NCBI GenBank assembly: GCA_001464215.1
Contig: LNEZ01000068.1
Span: 1 to 57,094 of the forward strand
Length of the DNA: 57,094 nucleotides
Origin: Rhizobiales bacterium Ga0077548
GTDB lineage: Bacteria; Pseudomonadota; Alphaproteobacteria; Rhizobiales; Xanthobacteraceae
Reading direction: 5' to 3'
Shown: in pieces, positions 17,891 to 25,932 of the stretch
Layout: each line of letters begins with the position of its first letter
How positions within the stretch are numbered: the first letter of the stretch is position 1
Notes under the pieces: generated by a model
Seen by the model: only the letters and a program-made list of their open reading frames with translations
Told to the model about the DNA's origin: nothing
Databases searched by the model: none
Position numbers and translations under genes: made by a program

Positions 17891-18603
17891 GCCGGCGCTG
17901 CCCCCGGCGCAAACACAGGCAGTTCGCGCGTCTTCTTCACCTGCACCGGCCGCCACACTTGTTTCGTCGCTTCAACGATATGAAGCCCATAGAAGGGCAG
18001 CGACAGCGCAGAGCCGACGCGCTCCCATGCGGGCGCCGCGCGCAAAAGCCACTTGCGTGAGAACGGCGGCATCCAGAGCGCTTCGTGCCAGCCGACCGGC
18101 GTGAACAGGGCTTCGCGCAAGAGCGACACAAGCTGCGTGCGCGAGAACGGCTGCCCCTGTCCGAACGGCGTCGAATCCATGCGCGCCCAGGGCCCACCGC
18201 GATTGGGCACAACGAGCAGCAACTTTCCTCCGGGCGCAAGCACACGCCAGACTTCGTGCAGCATATCGGCGGCATGAGGCGTCATTTCCAGCGCGTGAAC
18301 TGCAAGCACGCGGTCGATCATCGCGTCACGCAACGGCAACGCGGTTTCCGAGACGAGCGAGCAAAGCGTCGGCGACGAGGTCGGCCATTTCACCACGCCC
18401 TGCGCGCCGGGCATGAACGCGAACGTGCGCTCGCCTTCCTCGCGAAAGTTTCCGAGATAGGGCGTCGCATAGCCGAGCCCAAGAATAGAGCTGCCACGCG
18501 CGTCCTGCCAGCGGGCGCGGATCGCACGCGACAACAAGCGCCGCGTGACTAAGCCAAGCGGCTGCGCGTAGAAAGATCGAAGATCGACGACGTCGAGGAA
18601 CAT
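17887..18603 (-). CDS. Class I SAM-dependent methyltransferase
   Basis: A 238-residue protein of the UbiE/Methyltransf_11 type, commonly found beside metW and gloB in Rhizobiales. The SAM-binding motif is partly degenerate (ILGLGYATPYLGNF near residue 40). The middle has DRVLAVHALEMTPHAADMLH and the usual post-methyl block VWRVLAPGGKLLLVVPNRGG. The C-terminus has a hydrophobic region. Substrate unknown. It may share a divergent control region (18604-18722) with gloB. The 3' end overlaps metW. Confidence 0.85.
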   Translation of the reverse strand: MFLDVVDLRSFYAQPLGLVTRRLLSRAIRARWQDARGSSILGLGYATPYLGNFREEGERTFAFMPGAQGVVKWPTSSPTLCSLVSETALPLRDAMIDRVLAVHALEMTPHAADMLHEVWRVLAPGGKLLLVVPNRGGPWARMDSTPFGQGQPFSRTQLVSLLREALFTPVGWHEALWMPPFSRKWLLRAAPAWERVGSALSLPFYGLHIVEATKQVWRPVQVKKTRELPVFAPGAAPA

Positions 18604-18722
18604 GGTTGCTCTGGTTACGTTAGCTTCACATTAGCCTTGCATTGCTGTGACTACAAAGCGCGCCTTGCGGCAGGCAAACGAGGCGACTACGTTCCTTTGA
18701 AATCGGAAAAGCGGAGCAAGTT

Positions 18723-19496
18723 ATGGCGGTCGAAGTCCGGCTCATCCCGTGTTTGAGCGACAATTACGCGGTGCTGGTGCATGAGCCCGAAAGCAAGACC
18801 ACGGCACTCGTGGATGCGCCGGAGGCAGCACCCATCTTAAGCGCGCTCGACAAGGAAGGCTGGAAGCTCACGCATATCCTGATCACACACCACCATCCGG
18901 ACCACGTGCAGGGTATTGCGGAAATCCGCGCGAAATATCCGGTGCCGGTGTATGGCCCGCGCGCGGAAGCCGATAAAATTCCCGGCATCTCGATCAAGCT
19001 CGGCCACCTCGATGTCGCCGAAGTAGGACCGCTGCGCGCCGAGATCATCGACACGCCTGGCCATACCGCCGGGCACATCGTCTATCACTTCCGTAGAGAA
19101 CAACTGCTGTTCGCAGGCGATACGCTATTCGCCCTCGGCTGCGGCCGTCCCTTCGAGCGCCCGGCGGAAGTGTTATGGCAATCGCTCTTGAAGCTACGCG
19201 AACTGCCGCTGGAAACGCAGATTTACTGCGGGCACGAGTACACGCTCGGCAACGCGAGGTTCTCCGTCACCGTCGATCCGGACAACACGCAGTTGAAAGC
19301 GCGGCTGAAACAAATCGAAGAAATGCGCGCGAAGAATATGCCGACCGTGCCGTCCACGATGGAGGAAGAGATTCATACCAATCCCTTCATGCGCGCGGAC
19401 AACCCCGATGTGCAGCAGGCGATCGGCATGAACGGCGGCGATCCCGGCGCGGTTTTCACCAAGCTGCGCGAGATGAAAAACACGTTCAAGGGATGA
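18723..19496 (+). CDS. gloB: Hydroxyacylglutathione hydrolase (glyoxalase II)
   Basis: Hydrolyses S-D-lactoylglutathione to D-lactate and glutathione, the second step of methylglyoxal detoxification. A metallo-beta-lactamase fold of 257 aa with the dinuclear metal motif ITHHHPDHVQG (about residues 57-67), the His in DTPGHTAGHIVYH, the Asp in LFAGDTLFALGCGR and the His in IYCGHEYTLGN. The C-terminal glutathione-binding domain ends in NTFKG. ATG start with GCGGAGCAAG ahead of it. Its stop overlaps the start of the cupin gene (ATGA), so the two are coupled. Confidence 0.95.
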   Translation: MAVEVRLIPCLSDNYAVLVHEPESKTTALVDAPEAAPILSALDKEGWKLTHILITHHHPDHVQGIAEIRAKYPVPVYGPRAEADKIPGISIKLGHLDVAEVGPLRAEIIDTPGHTAGHIVYHFRREQLLFAGDTLFALGCGRPFERPAEVLWQSLLKLRELPLETQIYCGHEYTLGNARFSVTVDPDNTQLKARLKQIEEMRAKNMPTVPSTMEEEIHTNPFMRADNPDVQQAIGMNGGDPGAVFTKLREMKNTFKG

Positions 19497-19939
19497 GCAT
19501 CGAACGGCGCAGCGCCGCCGAGATCATCGCGCTTCTTGATTTGCAGCCGCATCCCGAAGGCGGGCACTTCCGCGAGACGTTTCGCGATATGCGCGCGGCC
19601 GACGAGCGCTCCGCCTCAACCGCGATTTACTTTCTGCTTGCGAAAGGCGAGCGCTCGCACTGGCACCGCGTCGATGCCGCGGAAGTCTGGCACTTCTATG
19701 CCGGCGCTCCGCTACAACTTCATTATGCGGCGAGCGATAAGACCGAGCCCGCCTCGATCTTGCTCGGCAACGACATCGCAAATGGCCAACAGCCGCAATT
19801 CGTGATCCCGCAAGGCAACTGGCAGGCGGCGGAAACGCTCGGCGAATGGACGCTGGTCGGTTGCACCGTCGCGCCGGGTTTCGAGTTCGAAGGCTTCGAA
19901 CTCGCCAAGAAAGATTGGATTCCCGGACCTTTGAGCTAG
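19493..19939 (+). CDS. Cupin domain protein (DUF985 / Cupin_5)
   Basis: A 148-residue cupin of the DUF985 family; no reaction is established for it. Visible family blocks are LDLQPHPEGGHFRETFRD, STAIYFLLAKGERSHWHRVD with two His in the metal-site region, EVWHFYAGAPLQLH, and the C-terminal VGCTVAPGFEFEGFEL. The start at 19493 overlaps the gloB stop (ATGA); the longer open frame upstream is a shadow of gloB. It ends directly before a palindromic repeat. Confidence 0.9.
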   Translation: MSIERRSAAEIIALLDLQPHPEGGHFRETFRDMRAADERSASTAIYFLLAKGERSHWHRVDAAEVWHFYAGAPLQLHYAASDKTEPASILLGNDIANGQQPQFVIPQGNWQAAETLGEWTLVGCTVAPGFEFEGFELAKKDWIPGPLS

Positions 19940-19986
19940 CGGACAATCCCGAAAAGTGGGGCCCGGTTTTCGGACAAGATTGTCCG
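19940..19986. repeat. Nested palindromic intergenic repeat
   Basis: Outer arms CGGACAATC (19940-19948) and GATTGTCCG (19978-19986) enclose inner arms CCGAAAA (19949-19955) and TTTTCGG (19967-19973). The element fills the whole gap between two convergent genes. The core (CCCGAAAAGTGG ... CCGGTTTTCGG) looks like a dispersed element I recall from many Rhizobiales genomes. It may terminate both genes. Confidence 0.7.
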
Positions 19987-19987
19987 T

Positions 19988-20869
19988 CTACTTTTTAAAG
20001 AGCATTTCTTTTGCGGCGACCACGCCGCCAAGAGAAATCAGCACCGCGGCAAGACCGAGCGACCAGCGCTGCTCAGCATACCCCGCAAGCACCAGAAAAA
20101 TCGTCGAGAGCAAAGGCGCCGCATAAGACGCAGCCCCCAGCGCGCGGATATCGCCGAACTTCACGCCCTGATCCCATGCATAGAACGCGAGACCGACCGG
20201 AAAAATTCCGAGCGCGATAACGCTTAGCCATTGCGCCGTGTTCGCCGGCCACACGGTCTGCTCGAACAGCAAGTGACACACGAACGAAAGTGCCGCAGTA
20301 GCCAGACAAAATCCCGCCACCGCATCGCTCGGCACGTTCTTGAACGGCCGCGACAGCACCGAGTAACTCGACCAAGCGAGCGCCGCGCCGAGCGCGCAGA
20401 CATAACCAACGATATACTCCTGCCGGATGTCGACGCCGCGCATACCTGCGATCAGCACCAGCGTTCCGGCAAGGCCAAGCAGCACGCCGAGAATGTGATG
20501 CGATTTCAGCTTTTCATTCGGCAGGAATGCCGAGAAGAGAACGATGAGAAGCGGCCAAAGATAATTAAAGAGCTGTGCCTCCGCAGGCGGCGCCAAGCGC
20601 AACGCGATAAAATAAAGTGCGTGATAGCCGAACAAACCGCCGACGCCCAAGAGCCACACCACAAGCGGCTGTTTCAGCGCGTGCGCCGCTTGCGGCCTCC
20701 ACGCCCAAGTCGCAACTCCGATCAATCCGCCGATCGTGAAAGTAATTGCCGCGAGCTGAAACGGCGGCATGGTGCCGCTCGCGACCGTCAACAGCGAAAG
20801 AAACGACCACATGAAAACGGCGGCGAGGCCGGTAAGCGTCGCCGCCGTCTGCGTAGAACTAGATGACAT
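19988..20869 (-). CDS. DMT superfamily (EamA) transporter
   Basis: Integral inner-membrane protein of 293 aa with about ten helices in two EamA repeats, for example LTGLAAVFMWSFLSLLTVA and LGVLLGLAGTLVLIAGM in the first half and YVCALGAALAWSSYSVLSR in the second. It probably exports a small metabolite or amino acid; the substrate is not evident. The start at 20869 (MSSSSTQT) overlaps the phaB stop by one base (TGATG), so it is translationally coupled to phaB. A longer frame reaching 21412 is a shadow of phaB. Confidence 0.9.
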   Translation of the reverse strand: MSSSSTQTAATLTGLAAVFMWSFLSLLTVASGTMPPFQLAAITFTIGGLIGVATWAWRPQAAHALKQPLVVWLLGVGGLFGYHALYFIALRLAPPAEAQLFNYLWPLLIVLFSAFLPNEKLKSHHILGVLLGLAGTLVLIAGMRGVDIRQEYIVGYVCALGAALAWSSYSVLSRPFKNVPSDAVAGFCLATAALSFVCHLLFEQTVWPANTAQWLSVIALGIFPVGLAFYAWDQGVKFGDIRALGAASYAAPLLSTIFLVLAGYAEQRWSLGLAAVLISLGGVVAAKEMLFKK

Positions 20870-21594
20870 CAAGTAATGTACTGCGCGCCGTTCACGGTGA
20901 GCGTAGAGCCGGTGATAAAGCCCGCATCGTCGCTCGCCAGAAACACCACGCAACGCGCGATTTCTTCCGGCTCGCCGAGGCGGCCGACCGGGATTGCAGG
21001 CAGGATACTCTTCTCGAGCACGTCTTTCGGCACCGCCTGCACCATCTCGGTGTTGATGTAGCCGGGGCAGATCGCGTTCACCGTGATGCCGGCTTTGGCC
21101 GATTCCTGCGCCAGCGCCTTGGTGAAGCCGATGTCGCCCGCCTTCGCCGCCGAATAATTGGTCTGGCCCATCTGGCCCTTCTGGCCGTTGATCGAGGAAA
21201 TATTGACGATGCGGCCGAACTTGCGCGCGCGCATACCTTCGATCACCGGGCGGCACATATTGAATAGCGAGTTGAGGTTCGTCGTGATCACCGCGTTCCA
21301 CTGGTCGGCGGTCATGCGGTGAAGCATCGCGTCGCGCGTGATGCCTGCATTGTTCACGAGCACCTCGACCGGCCCGAGATCGGCTTCGACCTGCTTGATC
21401 CCTGCCGAACAAGCGTCGAACGAGCTAACGTCCCATTTGAAAACGCTGATGCCTGTCTCGGCTTTGAACTTCGCGGCGGCCTCGTCGTTGCCCGCATAGT
21501 TCGCAGCAACTTTGTATCCCGCAGCCTTCAAGCCTTTTGAAATGGCAGCCCCAATCCCGCGGGTGCCGCCGGAAACCAACGCAACGCGTGCCAT
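20869..21594 (-). CDS. phaB: Acetoacetyl-CoA reductase
   Basis: NADPH-dependent short-chain dehydrogenase (241 aa) reducing acetoacetyl-CoA to (R)-3-hydroxybutyryl-CoA for polyhydroxybutyrate. Cofactor motif ALVSGGTRGIGAAI at the N-terminus, NNAG in LVNNAGITRDAMLHR, catalytic Ser in VNISSINGQKGQ and YxxxK as NYSAAKAG, then NAICPGYINTEMV. The start MARVALVSGG at 21594 has GGGAGAG upstream and matches family length; an extension to 21678 runs into a repeat. phbA lies upstream, separated by 167 nt. Confidence 0.95.
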   Translation of the reverse strand: MARVALVSGGTRGIGAAISKGLKAAGYKVAANYAGNDEAAAKFKAETGISVFKWDVSSFDACSAGIKQVEADLGPVEVLVNNAGITRDAMLHRMTADQWNAVITTNLNSLFNMCRPVIEGMRARKFGRIVNISSINGQKGQMGQTNYSAAKAGDIGFTKALAQESAKAGITVNAICPGYINTEMVQAVPKDVLEKSILPAIPVGRLGEPEEIARCVVFLASDDAGFITGSTLTVNGAQYIT

Positions 21595-21667
21595 GAAAAC
21601 TCTCCCTATTTCCCTGCGGCCGGTTGGCTCCAGCCGTTCTCCACTCGCTAGCTTGTAAGACGATGAT

Positions 21668-21686
21668 GCCCGGGACAAGCCCGGGC
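21668..21686. repeat. Short GC-rich palindrome between phbA and phaB
   Basis: GCCCGGG (21668-21674), ACAA, then GCCCGGGC (21679-21686). The arms can form a 6-7 bp stem. The surrounding text GATGCCCGGGACAAGCCCGGGCA is recalled as a frequently dispersed intergenic element in Bradyrhizobiaceae. It lies in the phbA-phaB gap and has no T tract. Confidence 0.55.
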
Positions 21687-21761
21687 ACCACCAATATTTA
21701 GTCGATGAACTATTGTGCGCTGCGTATCAGTGAAGTTCGACAGCCATTTTAATGGTTCGTG

Positions 21762-22940
21762 TCACTGACGTTCCACGCAAAGGGCAATCCCCATGCCGCC
21801 GCCGATGCAGAGCGTGGAAAGGCCCTTCTTTGCGCCGCGGCGTTCCATTTCATGCAGAAGGGTGACCAGCACGCGCGCGCCCGAAGCCCCGATCGGGTGA
21901 CCGATCGCAATGGCGCCGCCGTTCACATTCACCTTGGCCAGGTCCCAGCCCATGTCCTTGTTCACCGCGCAAGCCTGCGCCGCAAAGGCTTCGTTTGCCT
22001 CCACGAGATCGAGGTCCTGCACGTTCCATCCGGCCTTCTTCAGCGCCGCGCGCGACGCCGGAATTGGCCCGGTTCCCATGATCGACGGATCGACGCCCGC
22101 CTGCGCCCAGCTTGCGATGCGCGCGAGAATTTTCTTGTTCTGCTTCTTCGCTTCGCTCTCTTTCATGAGCACGAGCGCGGCCGCGCCGTCATTAATGCCG
22201 GAAGCGTTCGCCGCCGTGACCGTGCCTTCCTTGTCGAAAGCGGGCTTCAACTTCGCCATGATATCTAACGTGGCGCCATCGCGAATATACTCGTCGGTAT
22301 CGAAAACGGTGTCGCCCTTCTTGGAAGCGATGGTCACCGCGGCGATCTCGTCTTTGAACTTGCCGGCTTTCTTTGCGGCCTCGGCCTTGTTCTGCGAGGA
22401 GACTGCGAATTCGTCCTGCTGCTGGCGAGTAATCTGCCACTGCTTTGCGACGTTCTCCGCGGTGCCGCCCATGTGATAGCCGTTGAAAACGTCCCACAGG
22501 CCGTCCTTGATCATGGTGTCGATGAACTTCACGTCGCCCATGCGGTGCCCTGCGCGAAGATGCGCTGCGTGCACCGAGTTCGACATCGATTCCTGACCGC
22601 CCGCGATAACGATCTCGCTGTCACCGTTCATGATCGACTGATAGCCGAGCGCGACCGTGCGCAGGCCCGAGCCGCAAACCTGATTGACGAGCCAGGCCGG
22701 CGTCTCGTTCGGAAGGCCCGCGGCCTTCGACGCTTGACGCGCGGGGTTCATGCCCTGCGCCGCGGTCAGGACCTGACCGAAAATAAGTTCGGAAACCTGT
22801 CCGGGTTCCACGCCCGCGCGCTTCAGCGCCGCCTGGATCGCAACTTTTCCGAGTTCGTGCGCCGGCGTTCCTGCGAGCGTGCCGTTGAAGGCTCCGACCG
22901 GGGTACGCGCTGCACCGACAATGACTACTCCGTCCGCCAT
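21762..22940 (-). CDS. phbA: Acetyl-CoA acetyltransferase (beta-ketothiolase)
   Basis: Condenses two acetyl-CoA to acetoacetyl-CoA, the first step of polyhydroxybutyrate synthesis (also works in reverse). The 392-aa thiolase has the nucleophile Cys89 in NQVCGSGLR, the His in GGAIAIGHPIGASG (about 348) and the second Cys in STLCIGGGMGIA (about 378). ATG at 22940 is supported by AGGAGCAGGAA upstream; a frame to 23027 is unlikely. It is divergent from the regulator phaR, and phaB follows. No PHA synthase gene (phaC) is in the window. Confidence 0.96.
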   Translation of the reverse strand: MADGVVIVGAARTPVGAFNGTLAGTPAHELGKVAIQAALKRAGVEPGQVSELIFGQVLTAAQGMNPARQASKAAGLPNETPAWLVNQVCGSGLRTVALGYQSIMNGDSEIVIAGGQESMSNSVHAAHLRAGHRMGDVKFIDTMIKDGLWDVFNGYHMGGTAENVAKQWQITRQQQDEFAVSSQNKAEAAKKAGKFKDEIAAVTIASKKGDTVFDTDEYIRDGATLDIMAKLKPAFDKEGTVTAANASGINDGAAALVLMKESEAKKQNKKILARIASWAQAGVDPSIMGTGPIPASRAALKKAGWNVQDLDLVEANEAFAAQACAVNKDMGWDLAKVNVNGGAIAIGHPIGASGARVLVTLLHEMERRGAKKGLSTLCIGGGMGIALCVERQ

Positions 22941-23162
22941 TTCCTGCTCCTCACCATTCGCCTTGTTTTTCGCTGACTTCTCGCCGGCGTGGGGAAGCAT
23001 TGGACCCCGGCACCCGGCTCCTGCCAAGTCTATATAGGCTTAATGCTGCTCTGCGTCATTCGTTTACCGGCATTGCACAAAGCGGTAGCCGCAGTGCGGA
23101 AAAGGCCCTAGTCTTTTGGACGTTCAGCGGGGAAACGCTGCGTAAGCGTAGGGAGTTAGTTC

Positions 23163-23723
23163 ATGGCCAAGCCGCAAGAACCGGTAACGATCAAAAAATA
23201 CGCCAACCGCCGGCTCTACAACACGGGCACCAGCGCCTACGTCACGCTGGAAGACCTCGCCGTCATGGTGAAGTCGGGCGAAGACTTCGTGGTCTATGAC
23301 GCGAAGACCGGCGAAGAAATCACCCGCTCGGTGCTGACCCAGATCATTTTCGAGCAGGAAGGCAAAGGCGGGCAGAACCTTCTGCCGATCAACTTCCTGC
23401 GCCAGCTCATCCGCTTCTATGGCGACTCGATGCAGCTTCTCGTCCCGCGCTATCTCGAAACCTCGCTCTCCCACTTCACGCAGGAACAGGAAAAGTTTCG
23501 CGAGCAGATGGGCAAGACCTTCAACCTTCCGGGTCTCGGCATCATGGAAGAACAGGTGAAGCGCAATATGGAGATATTCCAGCGCGCCTTCACGATGTTC
23601 CTGCCGACCGCGAAGGAGAATGTCGCAAACGCTCCTGCCGCTGAAGCGGCAGGCGACGACATCGACGCGCTCAAGCGTCAGGTCTCCGAGATGCAGAAAA
23701 AATTAGATAAGATCGGCGAATAA
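23163..23723 (+). CDS. phaR: Polyhydroxyalkanoate synthesis repressor PhaR
   Basis: DNA- and PHB-binding regulator (186 aa) that represses phasin and PHB-cycle genes until polymer granules titrate it. The N-terminal PHB/PHA accumulation domain reads IKKYANRRLYNTGTSAYVTL (residues 10-29). Two repeat-like central segments follow (FLRQLIRFYGDSMQLLVPRY, MEEQVKRNMEIFQRAFTMF), then an Ala-rich linker and a C-terminal coiled coil (DALKRQVSEMQKKLDKIGE). It is divergent from phbA. A dyad (ACGCT-5-AGCGT, 23135-23149) lies just before the start and could be autoregulatory. Confidence 0.95.
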   Translation: MAKPQEPVTIKKYANRRLYNTGTSAYVTLEDLAVMVKSGEDFVVYDAKTGEEITRSVLTQIIFEQEGKGGQNLLPINFLRQLIRFYGDSMQLLVPRYLETSLSHFTQEQEKFREQMGKTFNLPGLGIMEEQVKRNMEIFQRAFTMFLPTAKENVANAPAAEAAGDDIDALKRQVSEMQKKLDKIGE

Positions 23724-23745
23724 GCGATCTTGTAAATTGAAATTG

Positions 23746-23780
23746 AAAAGCCGGCTCTTCTTAGCCGGCTTTTTTGTTTT
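23746..23780. terminator. Bidirectional rho-independent terminator between phaR and GGDEF gene
   Basis: AAGCCGGCT (23748-23756) pairs with AGCCGGCTT (23763-23771) around a 6-nt loop, with AAAA on the left and TTTTTT on the right. It serves phaR on the + strand. On the minus strand it overlaps the last codons of the GGDEF gene. Confidence 0.9.
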
Positions 23781-24774
23781 CCGTTCCTTGGGGGACTGCG
23801 CGCGGCGGCTGATAGTCCGAGAAACTTCCTTTGCCTGCTGCCTTCGCCTGCTCCAGAGCAATGTTGGCGTGCGCGAGAATTTCGCCCGTATCGCGCGCAT
23901 AACGCGGGGCTACTACGCCGCCTGCGGTCACCGACATTGCGAGCGGCCCCGCGGACGTTTCAAACGGCGCCTCGCGCACTGCAGCCACGAAGCGATTGCC
24001 CGCGATAAACAAGTCTTCCAGTGTGCATTCGTGCAACACGATGCCGAACTTGTTGTCCGAGAAGCGGCCGATCAGATCCTTGCCGCGCTTGTGCGTGCGC
24101 AACCGCTCCGCAATCGCAGCGATCGCCTGATCGCCGACGCCGAACCCATAGGACTGGTTGCAATAGGCAAGATCGTCGATGGCGGCGACGATGAAGCCGA
24201 AGCTCGTCTTGAATTTCGTGGCGCTCTCGAACTCTTCCGCGATGGCTTTGGTCAACACCGCGCGATTGAGACCGCCGGTAAGCGGATCGGATTCGGATAA
24301 CCGCGCGAGCTCCTGCTCGCGGCGATGCCGCTCCGTAACATTTCGCACGATGCCGTCGGCCCGTGCAGGCTTGCCGTCTGCGCCCGCAAACCAGCGGCCG
24401 GCATCCTCGATCCAGCAAATCTGGCCGGGCACGATCTGCTTCAGCGCGTAGCGAATTTCGTAAGCCACGCCGGCGCCCGGATCCTTGCGCTGGTCGCGGA
24501 ATACGGCGTCATATCGGTTCTGCGTGCTTTCGGGAGCAAGCAGCGCGGCAAAGGCGCGGCCCGAAGCAATCTGCCCGGTCGAAACGACGTTAAGAACCGA
24601 CGGCGCATTGCCGCTCCACTCCAGCACGTCGGTCGCACAATTCCAGGAATAAGCCGCCTCGCCGCTGGCAAAAAGCACGGAGGCGATGCGCTCGGGTGAA
24701 AGCATCGGGGCGGTGATCGGCTTGTCCTCGCCGAGAATAGGCATCAGGCGCGCTGGGCGCGTCGGCACAACCAC
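23761..24774 (-). CDS. PAS-GGDEF protein with degenerate active site
   Basis: A 337-residue protein with a PAS fold (about 35-150, ending in GIVRNVTERHRREQEL) and a GGDEF-type domain (160-320) starting with DPLTGGLNRAVL. The signature GG(D/E)EF is replaced by SDNKF (239-243, in GRFSDNKFGIVL), so diguanylate cyclase activity is not expected. The Asp-Asp of AAIDDLAYCNQSYG, matching the metal-binding segment, remains. It may bind GTP or c-di-GMP, or act by contact. No EAL domain is attached. The last codons lie within the shared terminator with phaR. Confidence 0.88.
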   Translation of the reverse strand: MVVPTRPARLMPILGEDKPITAPMLSPERIASVLFASGEAAYSWNCATDVLEWSGNAPSVLNVVSTGQIASGRAFAALLAPESTQNRYDAVFRDQRKDPGAGVAYEIRYALKQIVPGQICWIEDAGRWFAGADGKPARADGIVRNVTERHRREQELARLSESDPLTGGLNRAVLTKAIAEEFESATKFKTSFGFIVAAIDDLAYCNQSYGFGVGDQAIAAIAERLRTHKRGKDLIGRFSDNKFGIVLHECTLEDLFIAGNRFVAAVREAPFETSAGPLAMSVTAGGVVAPRYARDTGEILAHANIALEQAKAAGKGSFSDYQPPRAVPQGTENKKAG

Positions 24775-24945
24775 TGTTCGCTTCCCCGTCTTTTTCTTGA
24801 GGATAGCGATAACGCCTGAGCGCTTAATGCCGGGTCACTGATGGCCCTCGTCTTCGCCGCGATCCTTAACGGGACGTTACCGCTGGTTCGGCGCTTGCAC
24901 TGAACAAAGCAGAACCGAAAACGTTGTCCCATTCAGAGACGTGTC

Positions 24946-25215
24946 ATGAAATTCGAAGTGCAAATCGAAACCGAAGACAAGCGCGAGTGCCGGGCCTTGG
25001 TCCCGTTAACCGTAACGGCGGCCGATCGCGCCCGCGGCTATGCGCTGGCTGACGCAGCTTTCGTGACGCAACTCTCGGCCAATGTAAAAGGCTTCTCGCT
25101 CTATCGCGCCAAGCGCCGCGAGAACCCGGAAGTGGGCGCAAAGAATTATCGCACCACGATCGCGGATGCGGTCGCTTATCGCGCAAAAGGTACGAAGTTG
25201 AATTACTGCGCCTGA
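24946..25215 (+). CDS. Small hypothetical protein
   Basis: Protein of 89 residues, not recognised. It begins MKFEVQIETEDKRECRALVP, a beta-strand-like opening, followed by a helix (DRARGYALADAAFVTQLSA) and a basic centre (YRAKRRENP). There is no signal peptide or membrane segment. The ATG follows a clean 170-nt upstream gap with CAGAGACGTGTC before it. Its 3' end overlaps the convergent membrane-protein gene by 13 nt. Codon use agrees with a real gene. Confidence 0.65.
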   Translation: MKFEVQIETEDKRECRALVPLTVTAADRARGYALADAAFVTQLSANVKGFSLYRAKRRENPEVGAKNYRTTIADAVAYRAKGTKLNYCA

Positions 25216-25604
25216 GGATCGATCGAGAAGTCGCGCCGCGCGGTGCGCACCGCAACCGACCAGCCGCCCAACACATCGACCAGCGCGATCATCAATAGGA
25301 TCGCGAAAGTGGATGTGCCAGCTTCGGTCACCAGCAGAAACTCCACCAGCGCCCCGATGAAGATCAGCGTTGATAACACGTGATCGAAGATCGACCGCGC
25401 ACTGTTGCGCGCGGCCTTCAGCACTTCAAAAAAAAGAATAAAGAGCGAGAACGCGATCAATAAATCGCCGACCGAGATCGCCCAGTCGGCACCGGAGGGC
25501 ATCCGGACCGAGAACAATGCCGCGGTCCAAGACGTACCGGTCCAGAGGAACGCGATCATGTTGTAGATCGCGAAGGAAGTCAGCAGCAGCGGAAATGCAA
25601 CCAT
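25203..25604 (-). CDS. Small integral membrane protein of unknown function
   Basis: A 133-residue protein with about four hydrophobic helices: the N-terminus (VAFPLLLTSFAIYNMIAFLW), ISVGDLLIAFSLFILFFEVL, VLSTLIFIGALVEFLLVTEA and FAILLMIALVDVLGGWSVAV. The segment between helices 2 and 3 is KAARNSARSIFDH. No known domain is evident. It is followed 13 nt inside the opposite small gene. Upstream, 41 nt separate it from the rpmF stop, so it may be transcribed with rpmF. Confidence 0.8.
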   Translation of the reverse strand: MVAFPLLLTSFAIYNMIAFLWTGTSWTAALFSVRMPSGADWAISVGDLLIAFSLFILFFEVLKAARNSARSIFDHVLSTLIFIGALVEFLLVTEAGTSTFAILLMIALVDVLGGWSVAVRTARRDFSIDPQAQ

Positions 25605-25645
25605 GGTCGGCTCTCTCCGGCTTGCTGCTGGTGACGGACTCTGGA

Positions 25646-25831
25646 TTAGTTTTCGGTCTTCTTCTTCAGAACCTGGCGGCCTTTATACATACCGGTCTTC
25701 AGGTCCATGTGATGCGGACGGCGCAGTTCGCCGGAGTCCTTGTCTTCGACATAGGCATCCGACTTCAGGGCATCGGCCGAGCGGCGCATACCGCGGCGCG
25801 AGGGCGAGGTTTTTCGCTTGGGAACGGCCAT
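25646..25831 (-). CDS. rpmF: 50S ribosomal protein L32
   Basis: Ribosomal protein L32 (61 aa), a structural protein of the large subunit. The N-terminus [20 protein letters not shown] is diagnostic, followed by CRPH-type text in alphaproteobacterial form without the zinc Cys pairs ([18 protein letters not shown]). The ribosome site is in the segment just upstream of 25831 (CCGAAAGCGGCC on the plus strand). It lies downstream of mtgA in the same direction, an order shared with relatives. Confidence 0.97.
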   Translation of the reverse strand: MAVPKRKTSPSRRGMRRSADALKSDAYVEDKDSGELRRPHHMDLKTGMYKGRQVLKKKTEN

Positions 25832-25932
25832 TTTCGTCTCCGAAAGCGGCCCGCAGTCAGGAGACGGGGCCGGAAAAGTCTGTCTGGAAGCCCGGGCTTA
25901 TAGAGGATTGATTTGGGCCCGGCTAGCCGCTT

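Noticed and set aside
19988-21412. Single 474-codon frame joining the transporter to upstream sequence
   Set aside because: The first 180 codons are a shadow of phaB; the transporter begins at 20869 with its first membrane helix.
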